Assembly (NCBI RefSeq): GCF_001190945.1
Contig: NZ_CP011112.1
Span: forward strand, 4,898,001-4,962,000
From: Luteipulveratus mongoliensis
Lineage (GTDB): Bacteria > Actinomycetota > Actinomycetes > Actinomycetales > Dermatophilaceae
Direction of reading: 5' to 3'
DNA length: 64,000 bases
Part shown: in pieces, positions 50,833 to 59,145 of the stretch
Layout: every line of letters begins with the position of its first letter
Position numbering within the stretch: the first letter of the stretch is position 1
Notes under the pieces: generated by a model
Seen by the model: only the letters and a program-made list of their open reading frames with translations
Databases searched by the model: none
Told to the model about the DNA's origin: nothing
Translations under genes and position numbers: made by a program

Positions 50833-50848
50833 TGTGGCCCGAATCACA
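50833..50848. promoter_or_regulatory. Crp-like site next to the LacI-type operator
   Basis: TGTGG-CCCGAA-TCACA matches 9 of 10 half-site positions of TGTGA-N6-TCACA and lies 9 bases from the LacI-type palindrome. Confidence 0.55.
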
Positions 50849-50889
50849 GATGAGCCTTGAGCCGTCTCAGCGAGCGACCCCCTTCGAGA

Positions 50890-50905
50890 TGGCGCACTTG
50901 CGCCA
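50890..50905. promoter_or_regulatory. Palindrome upstream of the tandem serine hydrolases
   Basis: TGGCGCA-CT-TGCGCCA is perfect, about 100 bases before the ATG at 51002, in the 300-base gap shared with the divergent lectin-tailed gene. Its regulator is unknown. Apart from this and the two sites above I see nothing else in the gap. Confidence 0.45.
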
Positions 50906-51001
50906 CCTGGGATTGCAACCGCCGCGCAGCAGGTCGGACTGCGTACGTTCCCCTGCAGCGCCCGTCAATCTTTGACTCACTTTCATCCACCAGGAGAATC
51001 C

Positions 51002-52144
51002 ATGACTGTCCGTCGCGAGATCGTTCGCCTCCGGGGCCGCAACCGTCACCTCGCCGCAGGTGCTGCTGCCGTGGTTGCACTGGCCGTGGTCGCCACCGCA
51101 CCCGCGAGCGCCACGACAGCCGAGGATCACCCTGCCACCCAGGCCAAGCTCGACGCGTACGCCAAGGCGGGCGGCCCCGGGACGACGGTCGCCGCAGGCA
51201 ACGCCAGTGGCAGCTGGGTCCTGACGAAGGGCACCGGCGTCACCGGTGCGAACAAGCCGATCCAGCCGAACGAGCACTTCCGGGCCGGCAGCCAGACCAA
51301 AACCTTCACGGTGGCTGTCGTCATGCAGCTCGTCGACGAAGGCAAGATCAACTTGGACAGCTCGATCGAGTCGTACCTGCCTGGTCTGGTCCAGGGCAAC
51401 GGCTACGACGGCAACAAGATCACGGTCCGCCAGCTGCTCCAGCACACCAGCGGCATTCCGACCTACCCCGCGAACACGAAGCCCGGCCCGGACGGCACCT
51501 ACACGAACGAGCAGCTCGTGCGGGCCGCCCTGGCTCAGACACCGTGGTTCGCACCGGGCACCGACTGGAAGTACTCCAACACCGGCCTCGTCCTTGCTTC
51601 CATGGTGATTGAGAAGATCACCGGGCAGACGGTCGGTGACGCAATCACGTCGCGCCTCATCCAGCCGCTCGGCCTGACCGGGACTCGCTTCCCGAAGCCG
51701 GGTGACAAGACGGTCGGTGCACCTGCCGTCCACGGCTACAACTGGCTCTACGTCTACTGGAAGGATGTCTCGAATTCCTCTGAGCCTTCAGGATATTCGG
51801 GTGCCGGTGCGTTGATATCAACCCTTGATGACCTCATGAAGTTCGACCAGGCGCTCGCCGACGGCAAGGTCGTCTCGGCCGCGAGTCTCGCCCAGATGCG
51901 CACGACGTACGACGCCAAGCCCACCTTCTACGACGGCTATGGCCTGGGACTGATGCGGCTGAAGCTCAGCTGTGGTGGGGAGGCATGGGGGCACGCGGGT
52001 GACGTGACCGGATACACCACTCTCACCATGGCCACCGATGACGGCCGCCATGCATCGATCGTCACCAACCGCTACGTCAGCACGGCTCCAGCGACCAGCC
52101 GTCAGCACGTCATCGACGCTGCACTCTGCGAGGCAGGGCAGTGA
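51002..52144 (+). CDS. Secreted beta-lactamase/D-Ala-D-Ala carboxypeptidase-like serine hydrolase 1
   Basis: The 380-residue protein has a signal peptide (about 1-38, ending APASATT). The class-C-like core has SQTK (97-100), YSN (191-193) in WKYSNTGLVLASMVIEKITG and a C-terminal GGEAWGHAGDVTGY in place of KTG. It likely cleaves D-amino-acid peptides or esters outside the cell. Start ATG 51002 follows AGGAG. The gene is overlapped by a close paralogue by 4 bases. Confidence 0.9.
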   Translation: MTVRREIVRLRGRNRHLAAGAAAVVALAVVATAPASATTAEDHPATQAKLDAYAKAGGPGTTVAAGNASGSWVLTKGTGVTGANKPIQPNEHFRAGSQTKTFTVAVVMQLVDEGKINLDSSIESYLPGLVQGNGYDGNKITVRQLLQHTSGIPTYPANTKPGPDGTYTNEQLVRAALAQTPWFAPGTDWKYSNTGLVLASMVIEKITGQTVGDAITSRLIQPLGLTGTRFPKPGDKTVGAPAVHGYNWLYVYWKDVSNSSEPSGYSGAGALISTLDDLMKFDQALADGKVVSAASLAQMRTTYDAKPTFYDGYGLGLMRLKLSCGGEAWGHAGDVTGYTTLTMATDDGRHASIVTNRYVSTAPATSRQHVIDAALCEAGQ

Positions 52145-53262
52145 CCGCCACAAAGGCGATCGCCGCACGCCGAGCCCTTGTGGGTGCGGCGGCGGCGCTC
52201 CTCGCCGTGAGCGTCAGTGCTGCGACCACCACGGCCGAGGCCGCCGACGACCATCCCGTCACCCGGGCCAAGCTTGATGAGTACGCCAAGTCAGGTGGCC
52301 CTGGTACGACGGTGGCCGCTGGCAGTGCGACCGATAGCTGGTTCTTGTCCAAGGGCACTGGCGTCACCGGCGCCGACAAGCCGATTCAGCCGAATGAGCA
52401 CTTCCGGGCGGCGAGCCAGACCAAGACGTTCGTCGCAGCTGTCGTGATGCAGCTGGTCGACGAGGGCAAGGTCAACCTGGACGACCCCATCGAGACGTAC
52501 CTGCCCGGCCTGGTGCAGGCCAAGAACTATGACGGCAACAAGATCACCGTCCGCCAGCTGCTTCAGCACACCAGCGGCATCCCGAGTCCGGCCCTGACGA
52601 CCCTGCCGAACCTGGACGGCACGTACAGCCCCACCACGTTGGTCCGGAACGCCCTCTCGCAGAAGCCGCTCTTCGCGCCTGGCACGGGTTGGGGCTACTC
52701 CAATACCGGCTTCATCCTCGCGTCGATGGTCATCGAGAAGGTGACCGGCCAGACCGCTGGCGAGGCGATCACGAACCGCCTGATTCGGCCGCTCGGCCTC
52801 ACCGGCACCCGATTCCCGAGCCCCGGCGACAAGAGCATCGGCGCACCGGCCGTGCACGGCTACCACCGGGTCCTCATCTGGGTCGATGACTCGAATCTCA
52901 TTGAGCCGTCGTTCTATTCAGGCGCCGGCGCCCTCATCTCGACACTCGATGACCTGATGACGTTCGATCAGGCGCTGGCCGATGGCAAGGTCGTCTCCGC
53001 CGCGCGGCTCGCCGACATGCGCAAGATCTACGCCGGCAAGAGCATCTACAACGGCTACGGGCTCGGCCTGATCCACCTGAAGCTGTCCTGTGGTGGGGAT
53101 GCGTGGGGCCACGCCGGCGACCTCTTCGGCTACAGCTCGTTGACGATGGCTACCGACGACGGCCGACATGCGTCGGTCATCACCAACACCTACCTCAACT
53201 CCCTTCCCGCGACCAATCGTGAGGACGTCGTCGACGCCGCCCTCTGCGAAACCGCGAAGTGA
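52141..53262 (+). CDS. Secreted beta-lactamase/D-Ala-D-Ala carboxypeptidase-like serine hydrolase 2
   Basis: This 373-residue paralogue starts at GTG 52141 overlapping the previous stop (GTGA). It keeps SQTK (92-95), YSNTG and GGDAWGHAGDLFGY, and long identical stretches such as GGPGTTVAAGSA and ITVRQLLQHTSGIP show a recent tandem duplication. Differences cluster in the region before YSN (PSPALTTLPNLDGTYSPTTL) and near GYHRVLIWVDDSNL. The two proteins probably have related but separated substrates. Confidence 0.9.
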   Translation: MTATKAIAARRALVGAAAALLAVSVSAATTTAEAADDHPVTRAKLDEYAKSGGPGTTVAAGSATDSWFLSKGTGVTGADKPIQPNEHFRAASQTKTFVAAVVMQLVDEGKVNLDDPIETYLPGLVQAKNYDGNKITVRQLLQHTSGIPSPALTTLPNLDGTYSPTTLVRNALSQKPLFAPGTGWGYSNTGFILASMVIEKVTGQTAGEAITNRLIRPLGLTGTRFPSPGDKSIGAPAVHGYHRVLIWVDDSNLIEPSFYSGAGALISTLDDLMTFDQALADGKVVSAARLADMRKIYAGKSIYNGYGLGLIHLKLSCGGDAWGHAGDLFGYSSLTMATDDGRHASVITNTYLNSLPATNREDVVDAALCETAK

Positions 53263-53319
53263 CGACGGCACGCACCGCATCGGTCACCTGACCGATCTCT
53301 GTGCCAACACCCCTGAACT

Positions 53320-53360
53320 CCCTGGTGGCGCGGCCTTACCCCCGCTCCGCGCCACCAGGG
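53320..53360 (+). terminator. Terminator after the tandem serine hydrolases
   Basis: CCCTGGTGGCGCGG and CCGCGCCACCAGGG enclose 13 bases in a perfect 14-bp stem between the two transcription units. Confidence 0.8.
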
Positions 53361-53415
53361 GCTCCACTCACCTAGTCTGGCGAGCGTTCGTCGTACCGAC
53401 CGTCCCAGGGGACGC

Positions 53416-54174
53416 ATGACGCTCAAGAAGTCAGCCCAGCCGCCGGCGACCGGTGCCGACGAGGTGTGCCGCCAGGCCACCGAGCTCGTCTCTGCGACCC
53501 CTGACGAGCGTCGAGCCGTCAACGTGACGGTGCTCCGCGGCCGCGCGGACGTCCTGCACTGCATCGATATGGTGCAGAGCCGCGCCACCCGAGAGGTGCG
53601 CAGCATGGAGGGCCCGCCGTACCTCACCATGGCCGACCCCACCGACCTGTCGCCGGTGGAGCGTCAGGCCCGACGACAGCGCGAACGCACGGTGGCCGGG
53701 GTCCAGTACCGCGTGATCTACGACCGAGTCGCCTTCAGCCAGAAGGTCGCCGCCGAGCATGCGAAGAGGTCCATCAAGCACGGCGAGATGGCGCGCACGC
53801 TGGCCGGCACACCCCTGCATGTCCTGATCAGCGACGATGACGCGGCCGTCCTGCAGATCCGGACTCCGGAGCCGGACGATGTCCTCGCTCTCCTGCTCGG
53901 GCCGTGCGGGCTGATGGACACCGTCCGAGCCTGCTTCGAGACACTCTGGGAACTGGCCATCCCGCTGCCCACCGGCCTGATGACCGATCTCGACCCGCTG
54001 GACCGGGACATCTTGGAGCTGATGTCCTCCGGCGTCACCGACGACCTGATCGCACGGCGGCTGGAGATCTCGCGGCGAACGGTGGTGCGCCGCGCCGGAG
54101 CGCTGCAGCGCCGACTGAACGCGCACACCCGCTTCCAGGCCGGAGTGCAGGCCGCCCGGCGTGGCTGGCTCTGA
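53416..54174 (+). CDS. LuxR-type HTH regulator with TrmB-like N-terminal part
   Basis: The 252-residue protein has an N-terminal region that resembles the effector part of TrmB-like LuxR regulators (MVQSRATREVRSMEGPPYLT, then AGVQYRVIYDRVAF) and a C-terminal HTH with LDRDILELMSSGVTDDLIAR and RLEISRRTVVRRAGAL. Such proteins are common in streptomycetes, and the ligand is unknown. No operator could be singled out. Confidence 0.8.
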   Translation: MTLKKSAQPPATGADEVCRQATELVSATPDERRAVNVTVLRGRADVLHCIDMVQSRATREVRSMEGPPYLTMADPTDLSPVERQARRQRERTVAGVQYRVIYDRVAFSQKVAAEHAKRSIKHGEMARTLAGTPLHVLISDDDAAVLQIRTPEPDDVLALLLGPCGLMDTVRACFETLWELAIPLPTGLMTDLDPLDRDILELMSSGVTDDLIARRLEISRRTVVRRAGALQRRLNAHTRFQAGVQAARRGWL

Positions 54175-54218
54175 CCGGTCTCGTCGGCACCAGCGGTAGG
54201 ACACCGTACGGTCATCTC

Positions 54219-54722
54219 GTGCACTGGCTCCTGACCGCAGCGATCTGGACGGGCGCGTCGTTGTTCGTGCTCTGGCTCGCGCTCGTCGTAGCCCTCCTCT
54301 TGCTGCGTCCACGTGACGGAAAGCTGCGCGAGGCACTGCGGCTCCTGCCCGACCTGCTGCGCCTGCTGAAGCGTCTGGCGACGGATTCGACGATGCCCCG
54401 CAGCAGCCGGGTACGACTGGCCCTGCTGCTCGCCTATCTCGCCCTGCCGATCGATCTGGTGCCCGACTTCGTCCCGGTGCTCGGCTATGCCGACGACGCG
54501 ATCCTGGTGGCGGCCGTGCTGCGCTCGATCGCCCAGGCGAGCGGCATCGAGACGCTGCGTCGCCGCTGGCCCGGTACGCCCGACGGTTTCGTCGCGTTGT
54601 GCCGTCTGGTCGGGATCCCGGTCTCGGTCGGCACGTCCGCCGCGGGTCGCGCCTGGAACTTTGTTTCCGGAAGTAGTCAGTCTTTGGCAAAATTTGTCGG
54701 TCGGTCGCTCAGCCGCCGCTAA
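54219..54722 (+). CDS. DUF1232 (YkvA-like) membrane protein
   Basis: This 167-residue protein has an N-terminal membrane segment (LLTAAIWTGASLFVLWLALV) and the DUF1232 motif LALLLAYLALPIDLVPDFVP with LGYADDAILVAAVL. DUF1232 proteins have an unknown role. The GTG start at 54219 precedes the membrane segment. The last 60 bases are notably more AT-rich than their neighbours. Confidence 0.82.
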   Translation: MHWLLTAAIWTGASLFVLWLALVVALLLLRPRDGKLREALRLLPDLLRLLKRLATDSTMPRSSRVRLALLLAYLALPIDLVPDFVPVLGYADDAILVAAVLRSIAQASGIETLRRRWPGTPDGFVALCRLVGIPVSVGTSAAGRAWNFVSGSSQSLAKFVGRSLSRR

Positions 54723-54760
54723 CGTCGCGCGAGGGGCCGCCTCTTCGAAGGGATCTCGCC

Positions 54761-56257
54761 ATGTCGCGCAAGCTCAACCGGTGGGTCGTCAGTGCGTGTG
54801 CCGTTGCCGCCGCAACCAGTCTGAGTGTCGTCGGTACGCCCGGTGGCGCGCCCCGCGCGGATGCGCTCGGCACGGTGACGCTCACCGGCTACGGCGCGGA
54901 CTCGTGCACGGCGCCGAGTGAGTCGCAGATGAGCGCGTTCTGGAACAACACGCGCTTCTCGTACTGGGGCATCTACATCGGCGGCTCGGTGCGCGGCTGC
55001 GACCAGCCCAACCTCACCGCCTCATGGGTCACGAACGTCACCAACCAGGGCTGGGACCTGCTGCCGATCTGGGTCGGCCCGCAGAGCCCGTGCTGGTCCG
55101 GCTCGGGCAACAAGTTCAGCCTCGACCCGGGCACGGCGTACAGCCAGGGCAAGTCGGAGGCGATCGCGGCGTACCAGGCGTGGAAGCCCCTCTCTAGCGA
55201 GTCCAACGTGCCGATCGTCTACGACATCGAGGGCGCCTCCAACAACACCGATGCCTGCCGTGCGGCGTCCAAGTCGTTCATCAACGGCTGGACCGAGCAG
55301 CTGCACTCTGCTCCGGCCCAGCCGTCCGGCGTCTACTCCTCGGCGTGCGGTGGCGCGCTGGACGACTACTTCGGGATCCCCAACCGGCCAGACTTCATCG
55401 ACGCCGCCGACTGGGACGACAACCCGGACACCGGCGCGATCGACTGCATCGCCGGCGACCACTGGGCGAGCCGACAGCGACACAAGCAGTACCAAGGCGA
55501 TCACAACGAGACGTTCAACGGCGTCACCCTCAACATCGACAGCCGCTGCGCGAACGGCGCCGTCTTCGGTTCCGCGGACCACGTCACACCCGGTCATGCG
55601 TGCGCGCCGAATGCCCTTGCACCGCAGGCAAAGACCGCCGCTGACCGACCTCTCAGCTGGCACGGTCGTCAGTGGCGCAGCGGCGGCCCGCTCGGTTCGC
55701 AGCTGCAGAGCTCTCCGCTCGGAACGCCCACTGCGGACAGCACATTCGCGGCCAACGGCTGGCGCGCGACTCCGGTCGGGACGATTCCCATCCGCAACGC
55801 CAACGTGCCGGTGACCGCGCCGACGATCGGACAGCCGTCGGTCCTCAAGGACGGCTCGCTGCTGGTTCCGGTCACCACGCATGATGCCGGCCGCTCGACC
55901 GTGCGGCTCTACACGTCGACCGATGGCGCGACCTTCACCCTGCGGTCGACTCACCCGCTCTCGAACTCGCTGGCTCCCGGCGTCGCCGCACCTGCCTCCG
56001 CGGCCGGTGACACCGCGGTCGTCGTCGACCCGGCGGACCTGAGCACGCGCACCTGGTCAGCCAGTCGGCGTACGACGATGGCCGCGTCCGCGCGGACGTC
56101 CGGTCTCCCGACCGCACCGCAGTCGATCTCGTTCACCGACGCCAGTCACGGCCAGGCGCTGGTCCAGCAGACGGCCTGCGCAGGCAAGTCGAAGGCGACC
56201 TGCGAGCCGCAGACCACCGTGCTGAAGACCGCCGACGGCGGCCACACCTGGCACTGA
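54761..56257 (+). CDS. Secreted DUF1906 (Rv2525c-like) glycoside-hydrolase-like protein
   Basis: The 498-residue protein has a signal peptide (about 1-34). The DUF1906 domain (about 38-260) has TGYGADSCTAPSESQMSAFW, YWGIYIGGSVRGC, LLPIWVGPQSPCW and VPIVYDIEGASNNTDACRAA, a TIM-barrel related to GH25 with acidic residues at the expected strand ends. A C-terminal half (about 310-498) has BNR-like sialidase repeats (VRLYTSTDGATFTLRST, KTADGGHTWH). The role is probably wall or glycan binding or cleavage. ATG 54761 follows AAGGGA. Confidence 0.82.
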   Translation: MSRKLNRWVVSACAVAAATSLSVVGTPGGAPRADALGTVTLTGYGADSCTAPSESQMSAFWNNTRFSYWGIYIGGSVRGCDQPNLTASWVTNVTNQGWDLLPIWVGPQSPCWSGSGNKFSLDPGTAYSQGKSEAIAAYQAWKPLSSESNVPIVYDIEGASNNTDACRAASKSFINGWTEQLHSAPAQPSGVYSSACGGALDDYFGIPNRPDFIDAADWDDNPDTGAIDCIAGDHWASRQRHKQYQGDHNETFNGVTLNIDSRCANGAVFGSADHVTPGHACAPNALAPQAKTAADRPLSWHGRQWRSGGPLGSQLQSSPLGTPTADSTFAANGWRATPVGTIPIRNANVPVTAPTIGQPSVLKDGSLLVPVTTHDAGRSTVRLYTSTDGATFTLRSTHPLSNSLAPGVAAPASAAGDTAVVVDPADLSTRTWSASRRTTMAASARTSGLPTAPQSISFTDASHGQALVQQTACAGKSKATCEPQTTVLKTADGGHTWH

Positions 56258-56267
56258 CCACCCAACC

Positions 56268-56375
56268 GCCGGTCGAGTAGCCGGAGCGCCAGCGGAGGCG
56301 TATCGAGACCAGGTGCACGCGCGCACCTGGTCTCGATACGACTCGCCCTTGGGGCTCGCCTACTCGACCGGCGAG
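56268..56375. repeat. Composite palindromic element, single-unit form
   Basis: In order it holds the 43-bp module (56268-56310), a perfect 18-bp inverted repeat with a 6-base loop (56299-56340), a short linker CTCGCCCTTG, and one inverted 25-bp unit (56351-56375) identical to those of the ten-unit array. Outer arms GCCGGTCGAGTAG and CTACTCGACCGGC close the structure. It lies between convergent genes and may act as a terminator. Confidence 0.92.
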
Positions 56376-56381
56376 ATGTGA

Positions 56382-58934
56382 CTAGCGGGTGGCGAGCTGG
56401 GCTACCTCCGCATCGCTGAGCGCCCGGTCGAAGACGCGCACGTCGTCAGCCGCGCCGTGCAGGTAGTCGACCTTGTTGCCGCCGAACTGACCGCGGCCGA
56501 TCACCGTGTGACCGGTCGATGCCGGTGCGGTGCAGGCCGACTCGCTCGCGACCTTCTTGCCGTCGACGTACAGAGCGAGCGTTCCGGCCTTGGCGTCCCG
56601 GACGCCGGTCAGGTGGTACCACCGACCGACCTCGGGCTTCTCCGGCGACAGCGCGCGCAGGCCGACGAAGCTCATCGCCCAGCGCTGGTCCTGCCCGCTG
56701 TACTGCAGGAAGAACGCACTGTGGTCGCCGCCGTCCTGGCTGACGACGGTCTGGAAGCCGCCGCCCGCCTCGTCCAGCTTGGCCCACGCCGACACGCTGT
56801 AGCTGCCCTCGGTCTTCACCAAGGACGCACCGGTGTCGCCCTCGCCCGCGCCAGCGAAGTGCACCGCTGAGGCGTGGACGCCCGGTGCCCAATCGACCCC
56901 AGTGAGAGTCGCATTCGCGTTCCCGACACCGTCGGCAGCGGTGCTACCAGCGTTCTCATCGAAGGTGTACGCGTGCACTCCGGCGAGCCCCGGCGTACCC
57001 GGTCCGGTGTCAGGCGGTGGCTCACCCGAGCCGTCGGCTCCGCGGATGATCGAGTCGTTGACCGCCTTCACCTGACCGAAGTCGAGCTTCTTGATCTGTC
57101 GGTCGTAGGTATAGAAGCCGTTGACCTCGTGCTCGACGTCGGTGGTCTGCGTGTAGACCGAACCGCTGATGCCACAGCGTTGCGCCGAGGTGAGGACGTC
57201 CTTCTGGTTGCCGACGTAGAGGCTCGTGAGCTCGGCCGGGTCCTTGGCCATCTGGTACGCGTGGCCTTCGCCGAACCACATGTGGTCGTCGACCTCGAGG
57301 CCGTATCCACCGTGCTCGCCGTCGATGGCCACGCGCTTCGCGTCCGGCGAGTTCTGCGCTGGACCGGTGTAGGCATGCCAGTCGAGCACATCGCCTTGTC
57401 CCGAATCACCATGTGACGCACAGCAGTTCACGCCACTGTGCGCGTTGACGAGGCGGCTCGGATCCCAGCTCTTGACCTCGTTCGCGATGCGGCCGGTGTC
57501 CGACTTGTTCCACTCGCCCCAGCCCTCGTTGAACGGGATCCAGCCGATGACTGACGTCCAGCTGTGGTGCTGGTCGACCATCTCGCGGAGCTCGGACTCG
57601 AACTGGGTACGCGCATCCGGTGGCGGCTCACCGCCGGTCTTCATCGCCGGCATGTCCTGCCAGACCATCATCCCGAGCTTGTCGGCGTGGTAGTACCAGC
57701 GGTCCGGCTCGACCTTGATGTGCTTGCGAATCGTGTTGAATCCCAACGCTTTTGTCTGTGCGATGTCGAATTTGAGCGCCTCATCCGTCGGCGCTGTGTA
57801 GATGCCGTCCGGCCAGTAGCCCTGGTCGAGTGTGGACAGCAGGAACGTGATCTTGTGGTTGAGCGTGATCCGGAGCTTCCCGTCCTTGCCCTTGGCCGTG
57901 CCGATCTCGCGCATGCCCACGTACGAGCCGATCTGGTCGACCTTCTTCTTGCCGGAGAGCACGGTGACTTGTACGTCGTACAGGAATGGCTTGTCCGGCG
58001 ACCACAGCTTGGCGTTCGGGATCTTGACCGTCACCTTCTTGTTCGCCACCCCGAGGGTGTGCGAGACGACCTTCTTGCCGTCCCGTACGACGACCTGGAC
58101 CGCCTGCCCGCCGGCGCCGGCGGTACGTGCGGTCAGGGCAAGCGTGTTGGTGTCGATGTCGGGAGTCATGTCGAGCCCGGTGACGTGCTGGGCGGAGACG
58201 GGCTCCATCCAGACGCTCTGCCAGATGCCGGAGGCTCCGGTGTAGAAGATGCCGCGGTCGGGCACCTGACGCTGCTTGCCGACGGGCTGCCAGGTGGCGT
58301 CGGCCCGGTCTTCGACGCCGACGATGATCTCCTGCGGCCCGCTCTTGGTGAGTGCGTCGGTCGCATCGACCGAGAACGCGCCGTAGCCGCCGGTGTGCTG
58401 CCCGACCTGGTGACCGTTGACCCACACGGTCGTCTTGTAGTCGACCGCGCCGAAGTTGAGCACGAGCCGCTGGCCCTTGTCGACGTGCCAGGAGCGTGGC
58501 ACCTGAACGGTGCGGCGATACCACATGTAGTCCTCGTGGCGTTTGATCCCGGAGAGCGACGACTCGGTGGGGTAGGGCACGAGAATCTGCTCGGCGAGGT
58601 TGGTGCCGACCGGCGGCGCCTCGCCGGCCGATGCACCGGCGAACTGCCAGAGGCCATTGAGGCTCTGCCAGGCGCTGCGCGTCAGCTGCGGTCGGGGGTA
58701 CTCAGGCAGCGCGTTGGTCGGTGACACCTGGTCGGTCCAGGGTGTCGGCAACGTGGTGGGCGCTTGATGCCAACCGTCAGTGGGGGCTGATGCGGAACCA
58801 GCCAGCTGGCCGGGCGCAGAGGCGCCGGCGATGGCCGGAGGGGCGAGGAGGAGGGCGGCGACCGCCAGCACGATGCTGAGCAGTCTCCATCGGTGAGGTG
58901 GGGGCGAGACCTGGGGGCGGGGCACGTCGTACAC
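56382..58934 (-). CDS. Secreted GH2-family glycoside hydrolase with LamG domain
   Basis: The 850-residue protein has a hydrophobic leader (about 14-40). The GH2 part has a sugar-binding domain (LNGLWQFAGA, TTVWVNGHQVGQHTGGY), an immunoglobulin-like domain and a TIM barrel with WIPFNEGWGEWN (acid/base Glu470) and IDGEHGGYG (nucleophile Glu540). A C-terminal LamG-like jelly roll (about 670-850) with AVHFAGAGEGDTGASLV likely binds glycans. Substrate may be a beta-galactoside or beta-glucuronide. Upstream it has two LacI-type half palindromes and a Crp-like site. Confidence 0.9.
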   Translation of the reverse strand: MYDVPRPQVSPPPHRWRLLSIVLAVAALLLAPPAIAGASAPGQLAGSASAPTDGWHQAPTTLPTPWTDQVSPTNALPEYPRPQLTRSAWQSLNGLWQFAGASAGEAPPVGTNLAEQILVPYPTESSLSGIKRHEDYMWYRRTVQVPRSWHVDKGQRLVLNFGAVDYKTTVWVNGHQVGQHTGGYGAFSVDATDALTKSGPQEIIVGVEDRADATWQPVGKQRQVPDRGIFYTGASGIWQSVWMEPVSAQHVTGLDMTPDIDTNTLALTARTAGAGGQAVQVVVRDGKKVVSHTLGVANKKVTVKIPNAKLWSPDKPFLYDVQVTVLSGKKKVDQIGSYVGMREIGTAKGKDGKLRITLNHKITFLLSTLDQGYWPDGIYTAPTDEALKFDIAQTKALGFNTIRKHIKVEPDRWYYHADKLGMMVWQDMPAMKTGGEPPPDARTQFESELREMVDQHHSWTSVIGWIPFNEGWGEWNKSDTGRIANEVKSWDPSRLVNAHSGVNCCASHGDSGQGDVLDWHAYTGPAQNSPDAKRVAIDGEHGGYGLEVDDHMWFGEGHAYQMAKDPAELTSLYVGNQKDVLTSAQRCGISGSVYTQTTDVEHEVNGFYTYDRQIKKLDFGQVKAVNDSIIRGADGSGEPPPDTGPGTPGLAGVHAYTFDENAGSTAADGVGNANATLTGVDWAPGVHASAVHFAGAGEGDTGASLVKTEGSYSVSAWAKLDEAGGGFQTVVSQDGGDHSAFFLQYSGQDQRWAMSFVGLRALSPEKPEVGRWYHLTGVRDAKAGTLALYVDGKKVASESACTAPASTGHTVIGRGQFGGNKVDYLHGAADDVRVFDRALSDAEVAQLATR

Positions 58935-58992
58935 GAGGGGCTCCTTCGTCGATGCCGGCGACTCGCGTTGCGGGCGGGCTCACCGGACGCGT

Positions 58993-59029
58993 TTTACAAC
59001 GATGCATCGCACACTTTACAACGATGTAT
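58993..59029. promoter_or_regulatory. Two direct operator-like repeats upstream of the GH2 gene
   Basis: TTTACAACGATGCAT (58993-59007) and TTTACAACGATGTAT (59015-59029) are 22 bases apart, so on the same face of the helix. The core TACA-ACGA-TGTA of the second is palindromic around CG, as in LacI-family sites. Confidence 0.6.
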
Positions 59030-59044
59030 GTGAGCCACGTCACG
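59029..59044. promoter_or_regulatory. Crp-like site upstream of the GH2 gene
   Basis: TGTGA-GCCACG-TCACG matches 9 of 10 consensus half-site positions and touches the second operator-like repeat, 95 bases before the GH2 start. Confidence 0.6.
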
Positions 59045-59082
59045 TCATTGCCCACAAATCAGCAGCAGCCAGTCGCACCCTG

Positions 59083-59132
59083 CACACATTGACGTGGGCA
59101 ACACGCATGCGTGTTGCCCACGTCAATGTGTG
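59083..59132. terminator. 50-bp perfect palindrome after the MFS gene
   Basis: The arms read CACACATTGACGTGGGCAAC outward from a GCATGC centre, with no loop and no mismatch. It lies 14 bases after the stop of the minus-strand MFS gene and upstream of GH2. It can end the MFS transcript and could form a cruciform. Confidence 0.8.
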
Positions 59133-59145
59133 GGGGGAGAGGACG

